Assembly: GCA_014155875.1 (NCBI GenBank)
Contig: JACEFZ010027114.1
Location: 12,501 to 76,500, forward strand
Length of the DNA: 64,000 bases
Source of the DNA: Cepaea nemoralis
Taxonomy: Eukaryota; Mollusca; Gastropoda; Stylommatophora; Helicidae
Direction: 5' to 3'
The notes under the pieces were generated by a model. It did no database searches. It was given only the letters and a program-made list of their open reading frames with translations, and was not told the DNA's origin. Both the position numbers and the translations under genes were made by a program. Below, piece by piece: positions 32,495-43,754 of the stretch. How positions within the stretch are numbered: position 1 is the first letter of the stretch; every line of letters begins with the position of its first letter.

Positions 32495-33166
32495 CATCCA
32501 TCCATCATGTGCCATGTCGATAAGCGTGGGCGGTCATATTTTGTCATCTCACTCGATCACCAGAGTCGTGGATCAGCTCCGTGTTTCTGTCTCGACCATG
32601 CCAGGAGGCCAAGCCATCCAGGTATTTACTTCTAGGTCTTCCCCTTGGTCTGTTCCCTTCGATCTTACGAGTTGTCACCAAGTTCTCCAATTCATTTCTA
32701 GTCATAACATGCCCAACAATTTTTGACTGTCTACGTCTAATGTCTCTAATCAATTTACGATCTTCCTTTGTTTCTAGAAGGACTTGTTCATTGGTCTTTC
32801 TGGCTGTCCATGGTATTCTTTGCATTTTCCTCAGAAACCACATTTCTACAGCCATCAGATGTTTTTTCAGCTTGACTACTCATTGTCCAAGCTTCACATC
32901 CATATAAAAGTTCAGGTTCTATGTAGCACCTCAACATTCTTTTTCTCGTTTCAATTGACATCTTTTTATTGGTCAGTATGTTTTTCATCTTGCTAAAGGT
33001 TACTTTTGCAATTGGATTCTTGTTCTAATCTCTTCAAGGCATCTCCCATCAGATGTTATTACTGTTCCGACATAATTGTACCTATTCACTTGTTGAAGAA
33101 TATTCCCATTTACTTGTATATTATTACATTGTGGTATTTCGTTCTTCCTATTGACGACCATAATCC
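32495..33166 (-). pseudogene. RTE-1 LINE copy c, 3' part
   Basis: Minus-strand 3' end with tail (ATCC)n on the plus strand at 32487-32503. RGRPRSKYLDGLASWHGRDR, FLRKMQRIPWTARKTNEQVL and NKKMSIETRKRMLRCYIEPE are readable. Continues at 34433 after an insertion. Confidence 0.85.
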
Positions 33167-34432
33167 AATTCCAATTCCAATTTTCAAAACAAAAATTCCT
33201 AATTCGGCCTCGTTAAACATGCTTCTTCAGTCTGTGATTATTGTTGAGGTCCGTGGTTTTTGTGGGTTCATTCACCCTAATTCTTGTCTTGTGAGTCCTA
33301 TCTCGAACTGGTTATGTTGCTTTGTGTCTGTGACATCAGCTGGGGGGTGGGGGAGGTCGTTCGGCGGCTATCCTTTGTTCTCGTCTGCTCTTGTGGTTCT
33401 CTTCGTTGGTGCAGGCTTCTGGCACTTCCGGGTACAGTCCTTATAAGGACTTTGTATTTGGTCTTTTTGTCTCCTTTTTTGTGTATTTTCTGTAGGAGCT
33501 TTTCTACGTTTCAATTTTCCTCCTTGCGCCTGTTTTCACTTTCGAGTTTGAGTTTCTGCTGCCATTCGAATTTTTCCTCTGCGGTTTTCCATGGTATCAT
33601 CTCAAGAGAATGCAGCAGCCAGAGAGATTCATTCCAAGGATCACCCAATGTTCCAGATGTCAGAGGGCCGGCCACAGCTGAGCAGCATGCCGGTATTTCG
33701 CCGATCACCACACCTTCAAGGAGTGTCCGCTGGCCAAGCTGGACACGGACTTCCGAGCACCCAACAACAAACGAAATTGCGCCAACTGCTTGGGCAGGCA
33801 TGGAGCAAGATACTTGGGCTGTCCGTACCTGCAACGACACAGAGACCTGTTAAAGTTTGCCATCAACACAAAGACACCATACAACGAAGCAAAGTGGAGG
33901 TGCGAGTCAGCTACAAGCATCTCACAAGCGGGAAAAGCTCAACTGCAAGACCAGATAGATGAGCTAAGGAAGCAAATCAAGCTACTTCAAACACCAGCAC
34001 CGACCAGCGACAATGAAAAGCTGCTTGCTGAAATAAAGGAGATCCAGCAAAACATCAAGAAAGAAGTGGAACGTATGGCCGAGATGAAGAAGGAAAACGA
34101 AGAAATCCTACACACCATTAAAGCGGAGAGAGAGAGCTGCTGAAAGCTGAAATGGAAGTAATCCGAAACAAACCAATAGAAGCTATGCAAGAGAAGGCAG
34201 ACAAGCCGCAAGATGAAACCCTGCAAAGGACCGAGCCAAAACCGCAAGCAGAATACCCACCTGGAGGAGTGCCTAGAATCGATAAAATTGGAGGAACGCA
34301 GGCCCCAGGAATTCAAAAGGCGCTGGGATGAAAGAGACATGAAGAAGCCCAAGAAACTCAGGAAACCTGTAGTATACCCAGATAGATGTACTGACTTCGA
34401 GGATGAACCTGGCTACACGTACTATTTAGAAG
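33167..34432. mobile_element. retroelement insertion with LINE ORF1, 13-bp TSD, possible 5' inversion
   Basis: GACGACCATAATC flanks both sides (about 33154-33166 and 34433-34445) and RTE-1 copy c is continuous across it, so this is one insertion event. The left edge is (CCAATT)n, a minus-strand 3' tail. The right part (33640-34140) instead reads on the + strand as a LINE ORF1 zinc-knuckle region: CSRCQRAGH then C, with a second CANCLGRHGARYLGCP knuckle, followed by a coiled coil (QDQIDELRKQIKLLQT, then EIKEIQQNIKKEVERMAEMK). Opposite orientations of tail and ORF1 suggest twin priming. A stop lies within the first knuckle and further frame breaks follow. ORF1 with such knuckles is typical of Jockey and I-type LINEs. 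Confidence 0.7.
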
Positions 34433-35095
34433 ACGACCATAATCTGTGTCTTTTTACAATTTAATTCTAACCCTAGTTGTTCACTGTGTGTAACAACCGC
34501 GTCTACTAAATGGTGCAGGTCCTGTTCGTTGTCTGCAATCAAGACTGTATCATCTGCATATCTAATGTTATTGATGCAGCGTCCCCAATGTTGATCCTCT
34601 CCACATCTTCAATATTTCTGAAAATACTTTCACTGTACAGGGAAAACAGATCTGGAGACATTACACATCCCTGTCTCACACCCCTTTTAATAGGCTGATA
34701 TTGGCTTACTTCATTATCAACTCTTATGGCAGCTTGTTGTTTCCAATATATGTTATTTACAAGTCTAAGGCCTTTTCCATCAATTTGTAGATCTTCAAGC
34801 ATCCTTATCATGTTGACATGTCTCACTTTATCAAAAGCCTTTGTGTAGTCAATAAAGCAAAGATGTAATTCTTTGTTTACTTCAATAGAACGTTCGATTA
34901 CGGTTCTCAGTATATACACAACATTTACTGTGCTCTTGCATTCTACAAACCCACATTCTTCTTCTCCTATTTCAGGTTGTATTTTCGTCCTAACTCTTTG
35001 CATGATAATTCTTAGCAAAATCTGCGTGATGTGACTCATTATACTAATTGTTTGATGTTGATCACTTTTCAAGGCTCCTGATTTCTTTGGGTAGT
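34433..35095 (-). pseudogene. RTE-1 LINE copy c, 5' part
   Basis: Minus-strand RT from IMSHITQILLRIIMQRVRTK through LCFIDYTKAFDKVRHVNMIR (motif A) and GVRQGCVMSPDLFSLYS (motif B) to ASITLDMQ where copy d has IRYADD. The right end abuts minisatellite units. Confidence 0.85.
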
Positions 35096-35335
35096 ATATA
35101 GAGACACAGTAATATATTGTCACAGTAATATATAGACGCAATAATATATAGAGTCATAGTAATATATAGAGACACGGCAATATATAACATCAGATTGATA
35201 TATAGAGACACAGTAATATACAATATCACAGTAATGCATACAAATGCAATAAAACATAGTTTTCCAGTAATATATAGCGTCACAGTAATATACATAATCA
35301 CAGTAATATATAGTACCACATTAATATAAAGTAAA
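35096..35335 (+). repeat. intron minisatellite block 3
   Basis: Thirteen or so degenerate units of GAGACACAGTAATATATA. Confidence 0.9.
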
Positions 35336-35343
35336 TAAATAAA

Positions 35344-35585
35344 TGTTTGCATATCCTTTACAGGACATCGCTGTCAACATAAGCATCTTTCAGCTGATTG
35401 TTCATTTCTTGGCAAGATTACGCTCAGTAGTTTGCCATTGCTTTCTGAGCGGCCGGTTCACATACCCCGTAAGTTACCGACGCGATTCGAACCACTGCTG
35501 ATTCTCACCGTCGTCACGTTACTTACGAGAGTATACTAGATTACGGAGAAAAGTTGCTAACCTCTAGGCCAGGAAGCCGGCTAAT
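35344..35585 (-). repeat. SINE-A, near-consensus copy
   Basis: TTTACAGGACATCGCTGTCA to the head at 35585. On the minus strand the A box is TGGCCTAGAGGTTAGC and the B box GGTTCGAATCGCG, so this is a tRNA-derived SINE. Confidence 0.85.
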
Positions 35586-35597
35586 AAAAATAAAAAT

Positions 35598-35835
35598 TCG
35601 CTTAAAAGTCGACAGGGTCGACTTCATTGCACCGGGTTTTATCCCATGTGGCTCGGATCTCTTTCCGCAGCACGGAAAGCGTCACACAAAGCACGAACTC
35701 CGTAGCTTTTGGCGACGACCCACAGGAGTCTCCGAAACATTCAACTCGTAAACCGAAGGACGCGGCCCGGAATCGAACCCACAACCTTCGGAGCACGAGT
35801 CAAACGGATTGACCACTTCGCCACAGAGACTCCCC
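35598..35835 (-). repeat. SINE-B copy 4, full length
   Basis: On the minus strand TGGCGAAGTGGTCAATCC (A box), then GGGTTCGATTCCGG (B box), then the body to the 3' end GGATAAAACCCGGTGCAATG. About 238 bp, the most complete SINE-B here. Confidence 0.85.
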
Positions 35836-35836
35836 G

Positions 35837-36200
35837 GGTAATATATAGTACCACAGTAATATACAGTACCACATTAATATATAGTAAAACAGTAATGTAT
35901 AGTACCATAATGATATATAGTACCACATTAACATACAGAGACAGAGAAATATTCAGTATCACCGTAATATATACATATATAATCATAATAATATTTAGAA
36001 ACAAAGTAATATAAACTATCACAGTAATTTATAGAGACACAGTAATATACAGAGACACAGTAATATTCAGTATCACTGTAATATATACATATACAATCAC
36101 AATAATATATAGAAACAAAGTAATATAAACTATCACATTAATATATAGAGACACAGTAATATATAGAGTCACAGTGATATACAGAATCAAAGAAACATAT
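35837..36200 (+). repeat. intron minisatellite block 4
   Basis: About 20 units of the ACAGTAATATATAGAGAC / TACCACAGTAATATATAG type, the right end of the interrupted array. Confidence 0.9.
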
Positions 36201-36253
36201 AAGTTTGTGTTGGTTTTTTTAACTGATGGGGAGACTATAGATATTGCTTTACG

Positions 36254-36697
36254 GAAACGACAATGGTGATTGTAATTACTTGTTCACTTATGTTTTCGCA
36301 GATCAAGGAAATAAAAGTACTGATTTTAATTCCTGCTCACCTTTGTTAGCAGAACATGCGTAGTTACTGCTAACTTAATTTTCACAGGTTATGGAATTAA
36401 AATTAGCAATTTCAATTACTAATTTTTGTTATTTCGCAGATCATTGAAACAAACGTATTGAGTTTAATTATTGTTTATCTGTGTTCACAGAACTAGGAAA
36501 TAAAATTGCTGATTTTAATTTCTGCTTATTTATGTTTTCTCAGACCATGGAAAAAGTAGCGAGTTTCATTATTTCTTATGTATGTTTTCGCATTTGATGG
36601 AAGCATAAGTAGCAAGTTTAATTAATTCTTATTTGTGTTTTCACATATGATGGAAAAAAGTGGTGATTTTAATTACTGCTTGTATGTGTTTTCACAG
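36254..36697 (+). repeat. ~52-bp tandem array of intron 3' ends (decoy splice acceptors)
   Basis: Nine units of roughly A(T)CATGGAAATAAAAGTAG, TGATTTTAATTACTGCTT and ATTTGTGTTTTCACAG; one unit is shortened to 35 bp. Unit ends fall at 36301, 36352, 36387, 36439, 36490, 36543, 36593, 36646 and 36697. Seven end in AG after a pyrimidine stretch; those at 36593 and 36646 have mutated to AT. The last is the acceptor of exon E. The polypyrimidine tract and acceptor are thus part of the repeated unit. Confidence 0.85.
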
Positions 36698-36736
36698 ATT
36701 CCTGGAGAGTATGCGACTATTGATGATCTCGAGTAA
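36698..36736 (+). CDS. exon E: C-terminus of receptor-like protein, ends YATIDDLE
   Basis: Follows the acceptor TATGTGTTTTCACAG and is read in phase 0, matching exon D. It encodes IPGEYATIDDLE and a TAA stop at 36734-36736. The tyrosine in EYATI fits the YxxI/L core of ITIM or YxxPhi sorting motifs, although the residue two before the tyrosine is glycine rather than the usual Ile/Val/Leu/Ser, and the acidic IDDLE end is typical of receptor tails. A role in phosphotyrosine signalling or endocytic sorting is inference. A mariner relic begins about 30 bp after the stop, so the 3' UTR is disrupted or includes it; an AATAAA lies at 37958-37963. Confidence 0.6.
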   Translation: MPGEYATIDDLE

Positions 36737-36764
36737 TTCTAGATCACAATGAAAGAATCGAGAG

Positions 36765-37715
36765 ATGGAAGCTCATGAGAGGCAGAAGAAGATTCTATAC
36801 ACACAGGTCGATTTTATCAAGACAGAGAAGATGGGTCGAAATCTTTGCCAAATCAGGACTATAGATGGATGTTGCAGAATTTCCCACCTCTCCCAAACTA
36901 ATGCTTCCTGCACAATCTTTGCGACATGTGGACGAACATTATCGTGCAACACAATCACACCGCGAGAAAGCATGCCGGAACGTTTATTCTTGATGTCTTT
37001 TTGCAGCTTGTCTAGTGTTTCCAAGTAGTGGGTAGAGTTGATGTTGACACCAGGTTCTTTAAAGTCGGCCAACAATAGCCCTTCATGGTCAAAAAATGCG
37101 CTCAGCTTAACCTTACCAGCGGAAACATGTAACTTGAAGTGTTTGGCCTTTGGTGATCCAGCATGCTTCCATTGCATGCTCTCTCTTTTGCTACTCGGCT
37201 CAAAGTGGTGACACCATGATTCATTGTCTGCCACTATGCGGAAGAGAAATGCATCACCCTCCACTCTGTAACACAGCAAGTGGTTCAAACACCATCCCAT
37301 GCGTTCCTCTTCTTTGGTGGTCGGTCATCATCCTTGGTACCCACTGTGAACACACCTTCCGATATTGCAGTTCCTTCCGAACTATGTTTTGAATTATCCC
37401 AATTGACACATCAAATTCTTTCGCTAGCAAACGTATGATTCGACAACGATTCATCTGTACTGCTGCATAAACTTTGGCGATGGTTTTTTTTTTCTGTTGC
37501 AACAACATGCGCTTGACCCGGCCGTCGAAGATTTTTTCCGAAACATTCGTGCCCAGTTTGCCACTGTTGTCTTCGACACACATTTGTTACCGTACGCTGC
37601 CTGCATTCTTCGATGAATGTCCACTGGTCGAGATCCTTCAAATGAAAGAAACTGAATCATAGCCCTTTGAGCTTCTATGGACGGAATTTGTATCAACCCG
37701 GCCATTTCCTCAACG
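36765..37715 (-). pseudogene. mariner-family transposase relic
   Basis: Read on the minus strand, the N-terminal helix-turn-helix is at 37700-37450 (MIQFLSFEGSRPVDIHRRMQ, then SKTTVANWARMFRK). A middle segment in another frame has RIIRLLAKEFDVSIGIIQNI. The catalytic region follows in a third frame at 37250-36773: VADNESWCHHFEP (first Asp), SAGKVKLSAFFDHEGLLLAD, and VIVLHDNVRPHVA (second Asp). The third catalytic block, usually SPDLxPxDYHLF, is destroyed (SIVLIWQRFRPIF). At least two frameshifts. Terminal inverted repeats were not found. Lies just 3' of the receptor stop codon. Confidence 0.88.
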
Positions 37716-39300
37716 GTTGGAAACAGAACCTATGTATCATGGGACGATAAGCACTTGCTCTTTTATTCATTGGTCAGTATTTATCACATGACTATTTTAA
37801 TGTGGCATAATGGGTGGAAAAGGTCAGTACCCACAAGTGCATCCCCCTTAATAAGTAACGTTAGAGTGGTGGGACTGGTTTCCAAAAGTGTGGGTATGTC
37901 ACTGGAATGTGGATGTGACACGAAAGGACTCAGGATATCTAGGGAACTCCCGTATAAAATAAAGAACCACAAGAATTTCTGTCCTTCCCCCGGAGAATCA
38001 AATTTAGCTCGTAAGCCCCCAATTGTATCTATTTCCCCAAGAGGTAAAAGAGTACAATAATAATTTATGTATAAAGAGTTCTCCTAGATGGACAATTTGG
38101 AACCTGGGAGATTAAAGTAGGATCAATAGATTAAGCTTCCTACTAGTGTTTACCCAGCCACATGATGTTCCAAGATATTCAAAATATGTTAACTAATCAC
38201 TTAATTAAACATATAATGAACTTGAATAACATCACACGTGAGTGAAAAACAGGAAGGTTAATTTTCATCATTTTAATACAACCAAAATGATCTGAAGGCT
38301 AGAGGTAAGTTAATAAGAGGCTTCTCAACATTTAATGCACAAACAACACATCAAGCATGCATGAATGTTATAAAAACATCAAGTACATTATGAGTGCAGT
38401 ATTACATTAAAATTCTTTTCATGAAAAGACCTTTCATTCTTCTCCTCCAGAAATGCTATAAAATCACGCTGGTATTGGGTAAAATGTCCTAAAAACATTT
38501 CGGGTATACCACTATATTAAACAACAGTCCCATGAAATATGAAGCTGAGATCAAATAAAGTAGGCATTAAGTTCATAGACTTTCTGACGAGAATGTCCAT
38601 GCTATAAGCATGACAAAAGTCATCGTCAGTGTAGATGGAATAAAACTTAGTTTGAGATTAGGTTGAGTGTTCTGAGTCACTGGATTCACAGCTTGTGATT
38701 GATGGAGATGATGGAATTGGGCAGATCCGACTAGACTGAGTTTCCATACATCAGTGTTTTAGATTGACTCCAGGACAACCAGACATTGTCATGACTGATA
38801 CAACTCTCTGACAAAGCTGAGCGTTTCCATATTCATCCCAATCATTTGCTTATATCATACTGGAATCGTCCACGAACACCCTCTCCTCTCTAGTAAGACA
38901 AACATGATTCACCCATTCATATGTTGTTGAAACTTAATGTCATGAGGAATTAGACAAGAATGAAAACGGGACTAAAGATAGAAGGATGAAAAAGAGGAAG
39001 AGTAAGGCAGTACCTAAAGATGAGATCAATTGCCCCTTGTCTCTCCTTGGTGCTGGATCAACTCTGACTGCTGATGGATACAACATTTATCTGCATTGCT
39101 ACTACTTTGTGATCCTTGCTGATAATAGCGGTCTGAAAGTGCCAGGGGTCTTACTAGACACAAGGACATCAGAGAAACGATAAGGCATCAGAAGTCTGAC
39201 AGGGAGATATTTGAGCAGGCAAATCCTCTCTAAACCATTCGTCTATCAAACTTGGGACGCTGCCCTGGTTCGATTCTGAGGTGACACTCCAATTATAGAT
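37716..39300. other. unassigned AT-rich sequence
   Basis: No gene, domain or recognised repeat in 1.6 kb. Short open frames have no recognisable motif. May include the 3' UTR or flank of the receptor-like gene. Confidence 0.35.
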
Positions 39301-39477
39301 ATTGCAACTTCATATCGCATGGTGCGAATTAGTGCGTACATGTAATTTTCCGATTCCGTGTTTGTGTCACAAACTGGTGGGATTGATCACATTATGTTAC
39401 AGATATAATCATGTTCAACGTACGCAATTGCGAGTGGTGCGGCACGAACGAATTTCAAATGAATATATATATATATA

Positions 39478-39880
39478 TCGTGGGCTGAGTGGTCTCGAGG
39501 TATGGTGTCCGCCACGAGTGATGGAGGTCCAGGGTTCAAGCCTCAGTGAGGGCCGGAATGTTTTCACGTGGACTTCTAGTAACAAAAATTCCCCTGATTT
39601 CTGGGTAGTGAGATCGGTCGCCCGTGTGTATTGTTGCGCATGTGAGAAATCCATTGACAGCGGGAAATCGAAAAAGAGTAGCCTAACGGCGCTCACAGGC
39701 AAAATTTCGAGTTAAAAATCAACCCTCATTATTTCAAGATCCTTGCTGATGGTACGGGGTTCGTGCATTGAAATGAGATTCTCCGGACTCAGGCTTGAGT
39801 TAGGAGTAGAACGAGGCACTTATGTGTAACACCCGTGTGCCGTGATGTTGATCCGTTGACTAAACTAAACTAAACTAAAC
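39478..39880 (+). repeat. SINE-D copy 2, full length, (ACTAA)n tail
   Basis: Matches 16160-16552: GGCTGAGTGGTCTCGAGGTA (A-box region), GGGTTCAAGCCTC (B box), AAATCGAAAAAGAGTAGCCT, GATTCTCCGGACTCAGGCTT and a tail of ACTAA repeats. The two copies differ at scattered sites. Confidence 0.85.
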
Positions 39881-39884
39881 AAAT

Positions 39885-40062
<178 letters not shown>

Positions 40063-40079
40063 AGCAGCGTGACACGGCT

Positions 40080-40440
40080 CTACAGGATGCCTGGCTGACG
40101 CAATGACCAGAACCCCTTTTCCCATAGCTGGTGTATGCAGGGTGATAGACCCGGCCAAAATTGGCGAACTATTTGCCCGTGCGAAGGAGTTCTGGAACAA
40201 CCGCCTTTACAGGCGGGCGGGTGGTCCCAAGAGGAGAAGACCCGAGCTGGTCTCCTCAACTCATCCTCACCCATGGGGAAACCTGAATGCTTCCGGCATG
40301 GCCTGGATGAGTCTCTGTACTCCACACCAACAGATGTACAGATCTGTGAAGAAGTGAAACCAGTTCGACTGAACTCAAAAAACATGTTCTGCAAGAACCC
40401 ATGTGCACGGTTTTTGAGGATGTGACTACTCAATCATAAG
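40080..40440. other. unclassified segment open in several frames
   Basis: Two plus-strand frames and one minus-strand frame stay open for about 84-117 codons (for example GVCRVIDPAKIGELFARAKE). I cannot assign a family. Probably a decayed mobile-element coding piece. Confidence 0.3.
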
Positions 40441-41315
40441 TATGAGGAGGGAACACACCTGGGTTGTTTCTTAACCCAATTTTTCCTCACCTCCCATTCC
40501 TCAACCATCCCCCCTCTCCCAGCTGACCCAATAGTCGAGCTTTCCATACCCTTGTTTATACCTGTATGGTTAAAGTTGCCGGTTTTCTTTTCTGCTTGAC
40601 TGGTTGGTTGTTTTTTCCACCAATGTTTATGTCCATGACCATGACTGTAATTATGTTTTTGGTTAGGTTGCGACTTTTTCTTGCGCTAGTCCCAGTTAGC
40701 TTGTGGATGTGAGTGTCCCGGGTGGGCACTGAGGGTACCACTAGACCCGGCTGAACATAGCTGAGGTTTCCCCATCGACCAGAGACCACTCACTGTTGGT
40801 AATGCCAGGCAGCAGTTATTATTACAGTTTGATTTTTGAGTTCCATTTACTGTATGCGTTAACCACCGAGCTGTGGGGTGCGATCAATAGAGAGTCCATC
40901 CTTATTATCATCACTTTTAACCCTGAAATTCCTTTGTTGTGTTCTTATTGGTCTGTGGCGTGGGTACTTGGTTATGCGACCTTGGATGCTAGGCAGCAGT
41001 GACTCTCACTGTGGGAACATAGGTTCCCATTTTTGTAATCACATCAATCATGCGTTGTGCCTGGGTGTCCATTCACCTTCAGACCATGAGATTTAGCAAA
41101 TAGAAGTTTACTACAGTTGTTAATGATGCGTTATGTTTGATCCTTGTTGTTCACGCGATGTTAGTCATTGTTTGTTCTATTGGTTATTGCTGGTACAGCC
41201 AACCTCGGTGATCTATTGTCTGGAATTTGCATTAAGCATAGTTCCCCGCTAGAGTCCTGGATTTTTTTCTGTCTTAAATCTTCTCTTTTCTTGTTAAGTG
41301 TTGAGATAAGATTAG

Positions 41316-41448
<133 letters not shown>

Positions 41449-41449
41449 A

Positions 41450-42778
41450 TGCTAAGGGAAGTAGGATATCGTGGATTAGAGAGCGCAACGCTGTCTGCTT
41501 TCAGACTAAGAAGAATCGGGACGATAAACAGTAGAGGAGAAATAAGAATACAGAGAAGACACCCCGCACCGTCCTCCGAACTAACATAAACAGAGACTGC
41601 AACAAGAAAGAAAGATTACCAGTATCTAGGACATAGGTTGGGACTGGAAATAACCCAAACCAACATTATTGCAACAGTGAGTGCACAAACTAAACTTAGT
41701 CTAAACTAACACATCAGGAACACTTGCTTCGTGCCTTGGACTGCAGTAATGTATCAACTCAGCCACTCTTCCGACCCACATCAACTCATAACTCCTCAAA
41801 AACCAATATATCACTGTGCTGTACAATAGTATTAGCATGGCCTCTGTCACTAGGCCACCTCTCTGATCTAAAATCGTCTGACCGTTTAACATGTTTTCTT
41901 GCATGGATTGCACCAATTTTTTGGCGCTACCACCACTCCAACCCACCTTATGGCTAAATCTCTTACGCTGAAAAAGGTTGTTGAAGTATCTTACAAGATC
42001 ATCTGCTCTGCAATCCTCCTAATAAAACATCTTGAAACCGTGTAGGAACCAACCAGTCTCTTAGGATTACTGGATTCCAAGGAACCATGTTCCTCCTCTT
42101 CTGTACCTCCACCATCGATTGCAAGGCTACCTAGACACGAAGGAAAAATTCCCTGATGCATTTCCGTGTGTTCTGTCTGACATCGAAGAAAGCTACAGCC
42201 AGCTCCACAATGCTGCACTGCTACACATAATCTGTACGTATTGCCTGAAGATTAAATGGCAAGACAAGATCCCAGACACTGAAGTCCCAGAAAGAGCGTC
42301 CATACACAGTATCCACACTCTACTAATGAAGAATTAGATTCGCTGGGCTGGTCACTTAACTCGCATGCCAGATCACAGGCTCCCTAAACGAATTTTTTTA
42401 CGGCGAGTTGCGTTGTGGTAAACGCTCCCAAAGCTGCCAAAGGAAACGCTTTAAAGACACTGAAAATATCATTGAATGCTTTTGGAATTCATCATGACAC
42501 CTGGGAGACTGCAGCCAGACACCAAAATTCGTGGCGTGCATCATTACGCAAGGGTGCAATCACGTGTGAGGCAACCAGGACTGCAAGAGCTGTGAAGAAA
42601 AGGCAGGACAGAAAAACAACTGCAGGAAATCCTCCTCCAGAAGCGTCAAGCATTCTTTGTCCACATTGTCAAAGAACATTTCGAGCCAAGATAGGCCTTA
42701 TCAGCCATCTTAGAACCCACGGCTCAGTACTTTCAACCCCACTGGATGAAATGAATGGTCATCATCATTCTTGATGGA
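41450..42778 (+). pseudogene. LINE C-terminal region ending in a C2H2 finger
   Basis: From 42230 the + strand carries KWQDKIPDTEVPERASIHSI, RWAGHLTRMPDHRLPKRIF, FGIHHDTWETAARHQNSWRA and LRKGAITCEATRTARAVKK, a pattern I know from LINE polyproteins that end in a zinc finger. The finger is CPHCQRTFRAKIGLISHLRTH in spacing C-x2-C-x12-H-x3-H (codons about 42658-42720). The part from 41450 to 42220 is more decayed. Frame changes occur near 42335 and 42415, so the copy is dead. Confidence 0.75.
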
Positions 42779-43183
42779 CAAACACCAATATAACTTTCAA
42801 GGGTTAGCCCACCTTGCCGGCTAGAAAAAAAGTACTCCCTTTATTGTAGGCACCACTTCGTATGTGCGATCACCGATGAGCTCTGACAGGAGCGTCAGTC
42901 GAGTGAGAAACTGCTGTTTCCAACGTAGCAAATAGTGCCATCACTGCTCTGAACTAATGACAGCAAATGTTACCTGGACGCAATCAGAATACTAACACAC
43001 ACTACAAGGGACCCTTGTTTGGCACTACACTCTCTGGGAACGCCACATGCTAACCCGGGCTCTGTTGGTGTTACTATAAGAATGACTATACCACAAGTAA
43101 CACAAACAACCTAAACTACAGATCTATTCAACAAAACTAATTGCTAAAAGCATACTAACTTAACAATCCAAGGACTGTCAAAT

Positions 43184-43186
<3 letters not shown>
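42779..43186. other. unassigned sequence
   Basis: No gene or repeat recognised after the LINE end. Confidence 0.35.
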
Positions 43187-43227
<41 letters not shown>

Positions 43228-43275
43228 GCACGCACGCACGCACGCACGCTCGCGCGCGCGCACACACACACACAC
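43187..43275 (+). repeat. (CA)n(GCAC)n(GC)n microsatellite
   Basis: CA repeat, then CGCA tetranucleotide repeat, then a short GC alternation (CGCGCGCGCG), potentially Z-DNA forming. Confidence 0.95.
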
Positions 43276-43754
43276 TGGAATACAATAAAGCAAACAGTAA
43301 ACACAATGCAGTGTAGAATCAAACACTAAGAATAATGCGTGTTTTCCTGCAAACAACCAGACCACTGCCCTCTATCTGCGCCAAGTCTGTCGGGTGTGTA
43401 GTGCAAGTGCGACAACTGAATTGTCAATCACTACAACTACTTGTCACTCCACCCAATGAGGAAAGTATACAACACTACATATAAATTAAATGGACTCACA
43501 CCTAAACAACAAAGATGTGACGCTTTTACAGAATGAACTTCGACACCAACAAAAGCCTAGGAGTGCTTTGACGCTGAAGTTATTAGCTACTCCTGCAACC
43601 TAAAAGCAGCATCTGACTATCTGTATTACAAAATTATAATGCACACATGAGTAACAAATGTCTGTGTTTTCCCATTTTATTCCAGTTTGGTTGATTAAAT
43701 ATTCAGCTATTAAATGCAACAATCAGTGTTGTATCATACGATCACGCACATTAC

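Noticed and set aside
33284..33853. 189-codon plus-strand frame
   Set aside because: It crosses from the 3' tail part of the inserted LINE into the ORF1 part in a different frame from the zinc knuckles. The knuckle frame is the real one.
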